From: Salinicoccus halitifaciens
GTDB taxonomy: Bacteria; Bacillota; Bacilli; Staphylococcales; Salinicoccaceae
Direction: 5' to 3'
Assembly: GCF_021026095.1 (NCBI RefSeq)
Contig: NZ_JAJNCU010000003.1
Span: 310,001 to 374,000, forward strand
Length of the DNA stretch: 64,000 nt
In this document: positions 45,191 through 52,908 of the stretch, in pieces
Numbering within the stretch: the stretch's first letter is position 1
Layout: every line of letters starts with the position of its first letter
Position numbers and translations under genes: made by a program
Notes under the pieces: generated by a model
Told to the model about the DNA's origin: nothing
What the model saw: the letters and a program-made list of their open reading frames with translations, nothing else
Databases searched by the model: none

Positions 45191-46291
45191 ATGAGTAACG
45201 CTAAAATAAAGTACCACATTAATGATGCCGACCGCCTGGTCGAAGCAAATGAATATCTGTTGGATGTAAGAGAACCTTTCGAATATGAAATGGGACACAT
45301 CGCTGAGGCGGACAATGTATCCGTGAATGAAATTGAAGATCGCCTCGATGAACTGCCGAAGGACAGAAAGATCCATGTATACTGCCAGCGCGGAAAACGC
45401 GGAGCAAATGCAGTGGAAATACTGAAGACCAATGGTTTTGATGCAGTGAACCTTGAAGAAGGCTACTCTGCATACACAGGTAAATATGACAGCGCACAGG
45501 AAACTGCAGCGACTGCTGAAGATGTTTCAGCCGATAATGTTGAAATTGATCCGAACCGGGTAAAGGTGGAAGCAAGCGGTCTCCAATGTCCGGGTCCCCT
45601 TCTTAAGGTTAACGAAGTGATGGGAGAACTCGAACCGGGACAGCAGATGGAAATCACGGTCACAGACTTCGGTTTCTGTACAGACGTTGAAGCATGGGCC
45701 CGCAAGACAGGGCATTCCGTCCTTAAAAATGAAAAAATGGAAAACAAAGTTGAGGTCGTATTGAGAAAGAACGCACCTCAGGCCAAAACAGCCGGCGAAG
45801 GCCATCAGATGGTCGAAACGAAAGACGGCGCGACGATGGTCGTATTCAGCGGGGATATGGATAAGGCACTGGCTTCATTCATCATCGCGACCGGTGCGAA
45901 AAGCATGGGCAAAGATGTCACGATGTTCTTCACTTTCTGGGGACTCAATGTCATCAAGGACCCGAAAGCACCGAAAAAGAACAAAACCGGCCTCGACAAG
46001 GCATTCAGCATGATGATGCCGAAGTCCGCCTCCAGACTTCCGATCTCCAACATGAACATGTTCGGCCTGGGATCCAAAATGATCCAATATGTAATGAAGA
46101 AGAAGAAAGTTGACGCGCTTACTGAAATGATAGAGAAAGCTGATAAACTCGGCGTCAAAATGGTCGCCTGCACGATGAGCATGGATATCATGGCGATCGA
46201 CGAAGATGAGCTTCTCCCCAACGTCAATTTCGGCGGCGTAGGCACCTATCTCGGTGATGCGGAAAACGGCAACCTGAACCTGTTCATATAA
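45191..46291 (+). CDS. cstA: Multidomain sulfurtransferase CstA
   Basis: 366 residues: rhodanese (about 8-100, active C65 in YCQRGKRG), TusA domain (about 122-195, C133 in GLQCPGP) and DsrE/peroxiredoxin-like sulfur-reductase domain (about 210-366, FFTFWGLNVIK). This order is that of S. aureus CstA, which relays persulfide sulfur between its cysteines. AGGAGG lies 13 bases before the ATG, a rather long gap. It starts the cstA-cstB-tauE run. Confidence 0.94.
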   Translation: MSNAKIKYHINDADRLVEANEYLLDVREPFEYEMGHIAEADNVSVNEIEDRLDELPKDRKIHVYCQRGKRGANAVEILKTNGFDAVNLEEGYSAYTGKYDSAQETAATAEDVSADNVEIDPNRVKVEASGLQCPGPLLKVNEVMGELEPGQQMEITVTDFGFCTDVEAWARKTGHSVLKNEKMENKVEVVLRKNAPQAKTAGEGHQMVETKDGATMVVFSGDMDKALASFIIATGAKSMGKDVTMFFTFWGLNVIKDPKAPKKNKTGLDKAFSMMMPKSASRLPISNMNMFGLGSKMIQYVMKKKKVDALTEMIEKADKLGVKMVACTMSMDIMAIDEDELLPNVNFGGVGTYLGDAENGNLNLFI

Positions 46292-46364
46292 TTGAACGGG
46301 GTTCAGCAGATCAGCTTCGGAAAAAACAAATAAAATCAATCAAAATTTCAAGGAGTGTATTTAA

Positions 46365-47726
46365 ATGTTCTTTAAACAATTCTTCGATAAAAAACTTGCA
46401 CAGACTTCCTACATGGTTGCCTGCCAGAAGACACAGGAGGCAATCATCATCGACCCGAAACGTGTCATTGATGAGTATGAGGAAGTGGCTAAATCAGAAG
46501 GCTTCAACATCACCCAGGTGACGGAGACACACATCCACGCAGACTTCGCTTCCGGTCTTCGCGATGCGGCAAAGCGCTTCAATGCGACAGCATATGTATC
46601 CGATGAAGGCGGCGAGAACTGGAAATATGAAAATATGCCGGAAGATACCGTCTACCTCAAAGACGGTGATATCATCAATGTCGGTAATGTAGAGCTTAAA
46701 GTCGTCCATACGCCGGGGCACACCCCTGAGAGCATTTCATTCGTATTGACCGACCGCGGCGGCGGAAGTGATGAGCCTATGGGCATCTTCACCGGAGACT
46801 TCCTCTTCGTCGGGGACATCGGTCGTCCAGATCTGCTCGAAGAAGCGGCAAAAATGGAAGGTACGACCGAAGAGGGCGCGAATGCGATGTTCGATTCCCT
46901 CAAAAAATTGAATGATTATCCAGACTTCATGCAGGTATGGCCTGGCCACGGTGCAGGCAGCGCGTGCGGCAAATCCCTCGGTGCAGTGCCATTGTCCACT
47001 CTTGGATATGAGCGCAAAAACAACTGGGTGTTCGAATATGAAAATAAAGATGCCTTCATCAAGGAGCTGACAAGTGATCAGCCTGAGCCGCCAAGCTACT
47101 TTGCACAGATGAAGAAGGTCAATAAGGCAGGCCTGCCTGAATTCAAGGTGAAGGAAGTCGAAGTCGGTACACCTGATAAGCTTCCAGGCCAGCTGTTCGA
47201 CCTCAGAAGCAAGGAAGAATTCAAAAAGGGATTCAAGAAAGGCGCCATCAACATCCCATACAATGACAAATTCCTTCAATTTGCAGGATGGTATGTAGAT
47301 TATGAGCAGCCGATGACAGTAATCGCCAATCCTGAATACAGCAAGACTCTCCAGGAAGATCTTGCATCCATCGGTTTCGACAACCTTAAGCTGATCGTCC
47401 CTGAAGATAAAGCGGACAAGTACTTCGATGATTCCTACGAAAATGTAACGCCTGAAGAGTTGGTTGAAAACCATGAAGATAAGCATATCCTGGACGTTCG
47501 TTCCACTTCCGAGTACAAGGAAGGCAACCTCGATAATGCACATCATATCCACTTTGGTCATCTCGATGAGAAAGAAGTGCCATTCAACACAGACGACACA
47601 ATATATGTCCACTGTCAATCCGGTGTACGTTCAGCCATCGCGATGAGTGCACTTAAAGCACGCGGCTTCGATAATGTCGTCAATATAGAAAAAGGCTATG
47701 CTGGCATTAAAGAAGCGATGAACTGA
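46365..47726 (+). CDS. cstB: Persulfide dioxygenase-sulfurtransferase CstB
   Basis: 453 residues. Residues about 1-245 are a metallo-beta-lactamase-fold persulfide dioxygenase (THIHADFASGLRD, HTPGHTPESI, GDFLFVGDIGRPD). A rhodanese-like domain without a clear active cysteine follows (about 265-350), then a C-terminal rhodanese with HCQSGVRS. CstB oxidises persulfides with non-heme iron and O2 to sulfite/thiosulfate. AAGGAG precedes the ATG and its stop overlaps tauE. Confidence 0.95.
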   Translation: MFFKQFFDKKLAQTSYMVACQKTQEAIIIDPKRVIDEYEEVAKSEGFNITQVTETHIHADFASGLRDAAKRFNATAYVSDEGGENWKYENMPEDTVYLKDGDIINVGNVELKVVHTPGHTPESISFVLTDRGGGSDEPMGIFTGDFLFVGDIGRPDLLEEAAKMEGTTEEGANAMFDSLKKLNDYPDFMQVWPGHGAGSACGKSLGAVPLSTLGYERKNNWVFEYENKDAFIKELTSDQPEPPSYFAQMKKVNKAGLPEFKVKEVEVGTPDKLPGQLFDLRSKEEFKKGFKKGAINIPYNDKFLQFAGWYVDYEQPMTVIANPEYSKTLQEDLASIGFDNLKLIVPEDKADKYFDDSYENVTPEELVENHEDKHILDVRSTSEYKEGNLDNAHHIHFGHLDEKEVPFNTDDTIYVHCQSGVRSAIAMSALKARGFDNVVNIEKGYAGIKEAMN

Positions 47727-48505
47727 TGGACATCACTTTTATAATCGTTATATTCCTGATCGGATTCATCGGTTCCTTCATCTCCGGGATGGTGGGAATC
47801 GGTGGCTCCATCATAAAGTATCCAATGTTGCTTTATATTCCATCCATGCTTGGAATCGCTGCATTCACTTCCCATGAGGTGGCGGGCATCAGTGCCGTAC
47901 AGGTTTTCTTTGCAACGATTGCCGGCGTATGGGCATATAAAAGCAGCGGTTATTTGAACATGAGATTGATTGCCTATATGGGTGGGGCCATCCTCATCGG
48001 CAGCCTGCTCGGTGGATACGGGTCGGAATTCCTCACTGAGACTCAGATAGACATCGTATATGCAATACTTGCAACAATTGCGGTAGTCATGATGTTCCTT
48101 CCAAAAAAGGAAGTGCCATTCAATCCAGGTGATGATCTCGATTTCAATGGTCCTCTGGCAGCTGCACTTGCATTCATCACCGGTGCTGCAGCAGGTATCG
48201 TTGGTGCTGCGGGTGCATTCATACTCGTACCGATTATGCTTGTAGTGCTTAAGATACCTACCAGGGTAACCATTGCCACAAGCCTTGCCGTCACGTTCAT
48301 TTCTTCCATTGGTACCACAATCGGTAAGGTTGTGACGGATCAGGTACTCTATGGGCCCGCAGTCATCATGATCATAGCCAGTCTCATTGCTGCACCTCTG
48401 GGTGCCAAGGCAGGCCAGAACATGAATACGAAGATTCTTCAATGGATACTTGCCCTGCTCATTTTGGGAACTTCTTTGAAAATATGGGGGGAGATTCTTT
48501 TCTAG
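47726..48505 (+). CDS. tauE: TauE/SafE-family sulfite exporter
   Basis: 259 residues with about eight membrane segments and the two internal repeats of the family (GMVGIGGSIIKYPML, GAAAGIVGAAGAFILVPIML). The ATG overlaps the cstB stop (TGATG). In the S. aureus cst locus the homologue is proposed to export sulfite produced by CstB; the same is inferred here. Confidence 0.93.
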   Translation: MDITFIIVIFLIGFIGSFISGMVGIGGSIIKYPMLLYIPSMLGIAAFTSHEVAGISAVQVFFATIAGVWAYKSSGYLNMRLIAYMGGAILIGSLLGGYGSEFLTETQIDIVYAILATIAVVMMFLPKKEVPFNPGDDLDFNGPLAAALAFITGAAAGIVGAAGAFILVPIMLVVLKIPTRVTIATSLAVTFISSIGTTIGKVVTDQVLYGPAVIMIIASLIAAPLGAKAGQNMNTKILQWILALLILGTSLKIWGEILF

Positions 48506-48559
48506 TTGTTTCCTGCCGACTGTAAAATTCCATATTAAATGCATCCATATAGCTGGATG

Positions 48560-48626
48560 GGCCATTTATGGTCACTCAAGGTGCTCTTCGATGAAGATAT
48601 TTTGAGTGGTTCATAAGTGGCCTTTT
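48560..48626 (+). terminator. Long hairpin after the cst operon
   Basis: GGCCATTTATGGTCACTCAA pairs imperfectly with the complement ending GTGGCC at 48602-48622, followed by TTTT. Confidence 0.5.
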
Positions 48627-48727
48627 ACATAAGTTTTAATTCTTAGTTCCGGCGGGACTTTAACGGCCTGCTCATGAGATGATATATTTAAATCATTACA
48701 AATGATAAAAAAGGCGGCTGTTTAATA

Positions 48728-49348
48728 ATGAAAATTTTAACTTTAGGCGCAACCGGACGGACCGGCAGCCATATATTGAAGTCTGCACTTGGTGATGGCC
48801 ACCATGTGACGGCCCTCGTGCGGGATGCAGAAAAAATCCAGGTGGAAAACAGCAATTTAACGGTGATGGAGGGCAATGCACTGAGTAAATCAGACATAGA
48901 GAATGCGGCAGCGGGCATGGATGTTGTAATCAGTGCGCTGGGTACAGACGGGACGACGACACTCTCAGAGAGCATGCCCTTTGTTATCAAAGCAATGGAA
49001 GAAGCGGGGATAAGACGGATCATCACCATCGGAACTGCGGGCATTCTGGACAGCAGGACCGAGCCCGGGAAATTACGCTACCAATCCAATGAATCAAGAA
49101 GAAGGACGACGCGGGCGGCAAAGGAACATCATAAAGTCTATGAGCTGCTTGAAAGGTCGAATTTGGATTGGACGATCGTCTGCCCGACCTACCTGCCGGA
49201 TGGTGAGTATACGGGTGAATATCGTGTGGAGCGGGATTTCCTGCCCGAAGAAGGGAAAATGATCTCCGTCCCTGACACGGCAGAATTTGCATACAGTCAG
49301 ATCGAAGACGACAGATTTATTAAATCACGTGTAGGTATTGCTTATTGA
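48728..49348 (+). CDS. NAD(P)-binding atypical SDR protein
   Basis: 206 residues. LTLGATGRTGSHILKSAL is the dinucleotide-binding motif of the NmrA/NAD(P)H-binding (PF13460) group; the middle holds VVISALGTDG and the C-terminus DWTIVCPTYLPDG. Such proteins act as reductases or redox sensors; no substrate can be named. A related, shortened gene lies at 52300. Confidence 0.85.
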   Translation: MKILTLGATGRTGSHILKSALGDGHHVTALVRDAEKIQVENSNLTVMEGNALSKSDIENAAAGMDVVISALGTDGTTTLSESMPFVIKAMEEAGIRRIITIGTAGILDSRTEPGKLRYQSNESRRRTTRAAKEHHKVYELLERSNLDWTIVCPTYLPDGEYTGEYRVERDFLPEEGKMISVPDTAEFAYSQIEDDRFIKSRVGIAY

Positions 49349-49394
49349 GACTCCACAAAAAATAGGGACTTTTGAAAGTCCCTCCTTGTCAATT

Positions 49395-49484
49395 TAGACG
49401 CTATTTTGCACCTGTTTTAAGCGCTATTTTGCCTTTAAGAATGTAACTAGCATAACCAGTTGAAGAACGCTATTTTATCGTCTT
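49395..49484. repeat. Three degenerate copies of a CGCTATTTTGC repeat
   Basis: GACGCTATTTTGCAC, AGCGCTATTTTGCC and GAACGCTATTTTATCG occur at irregular spacing. The following stretch to 50052 is AT-rich with no coding frame, promoter or RNA that I can support. Confidence 0.6.
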
Positions 49485-50052
49485 TGAGGAGTATTCAAAA
49501 TTGTATGTATACGAGGAGAAAATATTATTATGTTGAATTTCATTTAACTACCTATATTTAGTTTAAAACAAATAGAACGAAACTCCTTTTGAAGATTCAG
49601 GATAAATACACACAATATCACCTCAAATTAAAATTGAGAGTGTTAAATATGTTGGTCAAATGATCAGATAATAAAGAGAGCACTTTTTTAAGCTCAATAT
49701 ATCAGTTGACGATGTAGTTTTTAGTTGAATATTACTTAATTACTCAACAATGTAAACCCTATTTTTTAGCTAACTAGATGGCATTAGTAGTGTTTATCAA
49801 AACTATTCTATTCTCTTAAAACAAAGTGGAATATTGCTCTTCTATATTGATGTTCATAGTTGTACTTATGCAACTGCTAAACTAGACTCAAAAGTTGAGT
49901 TCTACTCGACGGTTACACACGTGAGCTCTAATACAGATTTAAGCATTGAAGTCTGTACTGGCCATAGTGGCTGTGAAAGTGATAGTTAATGTGATTTCAC
50001 TTTTATAAATAAGTATAATTACTCATTCTCTGGAATGATTCAGATAGTGTGA

Positions 50053-50099
50053 AATAAAAAGTAGTAGACCAACTGGAATAATGGTTGGTCTACTACTTT
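50053..50099 (-). terminator. Terminator of the CueP-like gene
   Basis: AAAGTAGTAGACCAAC and its complement form a 16-bp stem; the minus strand continues into a T-run. Confidence 0.9.
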
Positions 50100-50106
50100 A
50101 TTGAAT

Positions 50107-50613
50107 TTATTTAAGTTGCAAATCTGTTAAGCAGGTGCTGTCTCCTTCAAAAGTAGAGAAGTCATGGCTCACAGCTTTATCATGGTAACTGATTTCCATC
50201 GTATAATTTTTATCTCTTGGTAACCAGAAATCCAAAAATCCATTTTCAAGGGTGGTCAATGTCTCGTCAACATAAATCTCGCCTTCATCGTCTGTGATCT
50301 TTACATTCATCTTTTCGTTTGCCAGTTCACCTTGACAGCCTGTCAAGCTATGAAATTCGCACGGATGAGTGTATGTAAGATAAGGAGCCACCGAAACGAA
50401 AAACTCATCTTCAGGAAGAGTGTAAGTATCTTCATTGCTATCATCCTGTACAACAAGGGTCTTATCGTTAATAGAAGCCGACTCTACTGTATTACTGGCA
50501 CTTAATTCTGAAACAAGCTCTTTGATGTCTATTTCATTAGAAGTTGATTCATTTCCGCACCCAGCTATAATTAACGTTAATCCTAAAAAAATTGGCATTA
50601 AGTATTTCTTCAT
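50107..50613 (-). CDS. CueP-like copper-binding lipoprotein
   Basis: 168 residues. The signal peptide ends in the lipobox LIIAGC (C19), so the mature protein is membrane-anchored outside the cell. The segment HPCEFHSLTGCQGEL, with two cysteines and histidines, and a late CLTDLQL cysteine resemble CueP, the periplasmic copper protein that supplies Cu to superoxide dismutase in Salmonella. AAGGAGG precedes the ATG at 50613; an ATG at 50655 lacks a site. Confidence 0.78.
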   Translation of the reverse strand: MKKYLMPIFLGLTLIIAGCGNESTSNEIDIKELVSELSASNTVESASINDKTLVVQDDSNEDTYTLPEDEFFVSVAPYLTYTHPCEFHSLTGCQGELANEKMNVKITDDEGEIYVDETLTTLENGFLDFWLPRDKNYTMEISYHDKAVSHDFSTFEGDSTCLTDLQLK

Positions 50614-50774
50614 TAAAAAAACCTCCTTATATTTTATTGTATCAATTCGTGTCACTTGCTTTATAAGAGAATATAACGAATATATGAAATATTGATTTAA
50701 GAAAAGACAGACTATGACATTTACTTTCTTTTCTTAAATATTTTAAACGGGTTTTCCGGTTTTTGTATTTATAG

Positions 50775-50960
50775 CTAGAATCCTTGGAAATCCCCGAAGA
50801 AGGGCTGCAACCAAATGATGATCTGTGTTAAGCCATCGAAATACAACAGTACACCCATCAGAATCATGATCACGCCACCAACCTGCATAATTCTGTTTGA
50901 GTATTTCAACATCCAGCGTGTTCGGGATACAAAGAAACTCAAAATGAAGAATGGAACTGC
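50775..50960 (-). pseudogene. C-terminal remnant of a CcdA-like protein
   Basis: The minus strand encodes VPFFILSFF, RTRWMLKYSNRIMQVGGVIM and ILMGVLLYFDGLTQI up to a stop at 50775: the last two membrane helices of CcdA/DsbD-type thiol-disulfide transporters. No N-terminal part exists; the frame is lost at about 50960. Confidence 0.75.
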
Positions 50961-51061
50961 ACAACGGCAGGATGGAAGTCGAAAGTGAACCCGGTGAAGG
51001 AACAGTATTCAACATATCTTTGCCAAAGGAGAAGACGTATGAAAAAGGTATTATTGATTGA
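50948..51061 (+). pseudogene. C-terminal remnant of a sensor histidine kinase
   Basis: The plus strand encodes MELHNGRMEVESEPGEGT and VFNISLPKEK, the closing part of a HATPase domain, to a stop at 51059-51061 that overlaps the response-regulator start. The rest of the kinase is missing. Confidence 0.75.
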
Positions 51062-51710
51062 TGATGAAAACAGAATGCTGGAATTGTTGACTTTATATTT
51101 GCAACCTTACCATTACGAATGCAGAAGCGCCCTGGGGGCGAAGAAAGGACTTGAATACATCGAAGAAGAAAGATTCGACATCGTACTGCTCGACATCATG
51201 ATGCCTGACATGAATGGGTGGGCCGTATGCAAAGAAATCCGCCAGCATTCGGATGTGCCCATCATCATGGTGACTGCACGGGAGCAGAAGGCGGATATCG
51301 TCAAAGGCCTCAAATTGGGTGCAGATGACTATGTCACAAAACCTTTTGATGAAACAGAATTGATCGCACGAATTGAGGCACTGTTACGGAGAACACAGTC
51401 TGGCAATCAGATTGAAATGGACGGATTGGTATGGAATAAGAATCAATTTGAATTGTCCTTTAAGAGTCAGTATATCAAGTTGACACCAAAAGAATTTGCT
51501 CTCATTGGATTGTTTATGAAAAATTCGGGAAGAGTATTTACTAGAAATCAATTAATTGATTTGATATGGGGGATGGAATCTGAGACTGAGGGCCGAACAG
51601 TAGATTCACATATCAGAAATATTCGTGAAAAAATAAGAGTAACCGGTTTTCCCATTGACGAATATCTCCAGACAGTATGGGGATTTGGTTATAAATGGAT
51701 GAAGAAATAG
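51039..51710 (+). CDS. OmpR/PhoB-type response regulator (orphan)
   Basis: 223 residues, complete. The receiver domain has D8/D9, phospho-acceptor D52 (VLLDIMMPD), T in MVTARE and KPF; the winged helix has TVDSHIRNIREKIR. AAAGGAG is well spaced before the ATG at 51039. Its kinase survives only as the fragment overlapping its start. Neighbouring copper genes suggest a CusR/CopR-like role, which is inference. Confidence 0.88.
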   Translation: MKKVLLIDDENRMLELLTLYLQPYHYECRSALGAKKGLEYIEEERFDIVLLDIMMPDMNGWAVCKEIRQHSDVPIIMVTAREQKADIVKGLKLGADDYVTKPFDETELIARIEALLRRTQSGNQIEMDGLVWNKNQFELSFKSQYIKLTPKEFALIGLFMKNSGRVFTRNQLIDLIWGMESETEGRTVDSHIRNIREKIRVTGFPIDEYLQTVWGFGYKWMKK

Positions 51711-51711
51711 A

Positions 51712-51750
51712 ATAAGAAGCATACTGATCAGTTTTCAGTATGCTTCTTAT
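51712..51750. terminator. Bidirectional terminator
   Basis: A 16-bp stem (ATAAGAAGCATACTGA and complement) lies between the response regulator and the copper-storage gene, with T-rich ends. Confidence 0.88.
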
Positions 51751-51766
51751 TGATGGATACTTTTGA

Positions 51767-52093
51767 TTAGGCGATTTCTTTACAAGCCTCTGCACATTTG
51801 AAGCAAGCTTCTGCACATTTTTGACAATGATCATGGTCATGTTTTTTACATTCATTTCCACATGCCTCACATATTTTAGCGCATACTGCCGCCAGATCAG
51901 AAGCAAATGGTGAATTTCTTGTTAACGCTTGTTCTAAAAATGCGCATATATCCGCACATTCACGGTCCAGGCGGATGCACTCTGCCATCATTTTTACGTC
52001 TTCTTCCTTTAAACAGGCATCGTAACAATGGTTACACGCTTGCATACATTCATGTAACGTTTGAATCAACTGTTGATGTTGTTCATGAGCCAT
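51767..52093 (-). CDS. Four-helix-bundle copper-binding protein (Csp/DUF326)
   Basis: 108 residues with 15 or so cysteines at helical spacing: HECMQACNHCYDACL, ECADICAFLEQ, VCAKICEACGNECKKHDHDHCQKCAEACFKCAEAC (shown in parts: CAKICEACGNEC, CQKCAEACFKC). This is the Csp copper-storage fold, in which cysteines line the bundle and bind many Cu(I). No export signal is seen, so it is cytoplasmic (Csp3-like). Confidence 0.92.
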   Translation of the reverse strand: MAHEQHQQLIQTLHECMQACNHCYDACLKEEDVKMMAECIRLDRECADICAFLEQALTRNSPFASDLAAVCAKICEACGNECKKHDHDHCQKCAEACFKCAEACKEIA

Positions 52094-52124
52094 TTAAAAT
52101 CCCTCCTATGATTTTTAAAACGCT

Positions 52125-52318
52125 TACATTATTGTCATTTCCCGTTCATTTCGCACGTTGTCATTTTCGATGTTATTTTGCACTGATTTAGGCGATAATT
52201 TGCACTATAGTTAAGAAATCCTGCTAATTTTTCATAAAGACAGCTGGATTTTTAAAGTTGGTTATGCAAAATAACACTTAAAATATATGCAATTTACCGT
52301 CAAAAATGACACCCAGGC
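52125..52318. repeat. Degenerate TTATTTTGCA / TGTCATTTT repeats
   Basis: TTGTCATTTTCG, GTTATTTTGCAC and GATAATTTGCAC are followed by inverted copies TGCAAAATAACA and GTCAAAAATGACA. They resemble the repeats at 49395 and run into the 3' end of the next gene. Confidence 0.55.
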
Positions 52319-52764
52319 TTACTCACGGTCTTCACGGTCCGTATGACGGTATAGTCAAACCGGCTGTTCTCAATCCATTCCTCAGGTTTCTCCTTGGCGC
52401 CCGTCTCTTTTGATGCTTCAGACTCATCCAGCCGGACCGGGCTCAAATAGACGATGCGCCCGATATTTTGCTGCTGTGCCGCTTCAAGCGACTCGATCAC
52501 GGCACCATGGTCCACCAGCGCATCCTGCTCCCCGCCCGCACCGAAAGTCGCCGCCCCGATATAAATGATGGCCTGGACATCCATAATCGCTTTTGTGAAG
52601 TCCCCATCATCCGCAAGCATCACGTGCGCTGCGCCGAACATCTTCAGCTCTTCCGCCCTGTTTGTATTCTCCGCAACGGTCACAGCTTCATGCCCTTTTT
52701 CAGCCAGCTGCTTTAAAACGTATTCACCCAACGCCTCACTGCCGCCAAACAGAAACACCTTCAT
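52300..52764 (-). CDS. NAD(P)-binding SDR protein, probably truncated
   Basis: 154 residues. VFLFGGSEALGEYVLKQL is the nucleotide-binding start and DYTVIRTVKT is the usual late strand of the family, but members are normally about 205 residues. The final codons (GCHF) are encoded by the TGTCATTTTT repeat, so the true C-terminus seems to have been replaced. It may still fold, or may be decaying. Confidence 0.7.
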   Translation of the reverse strand: MKVFLFGGSEALGEYVLKQLAEKGHEAVTVAENTNRAEELKMFGAAHVMLADDGDFTKAIMDVQAIIYIGAATFGAGGEQDALVDHGAVIESLEAAQQQNIGRIVYLSPVRLDESEASKETGAKEKPEEWIENSRFDYTVIRTVKTVSKPGCHF

Positions 52765-52840
52765 CCGACCCCTTCTTTCCGCTTGTATATTTACACTTTC
52801 TACTTCCCCCTCCAGCCCTGCCGTAACCCTCTATGGTTTA

Positions 52841-52887
52841 AAAATAAAAACCCCCACCCTCGAGTGAACATGACTCGAGGATGGGGG
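52841..52887 (-). terminator. Terminator of the sulfatase gene
   Basis: On the minus strand CATCCTCGAGT and ACTCGAGGGTG with flanking C/G runs form a long stem followed by a T-rich tail. Confidence 0.92.
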
Positions 52888-52908
52888 ATGCTTTGCCGGT
52901 GGGGCTGT

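Noticed and set aside
50743-51015. 90-codon minus-strand ORF
   Set aside because: It is in another frame over the ccdA and kinase remnants; the homologous frame is the one listed.
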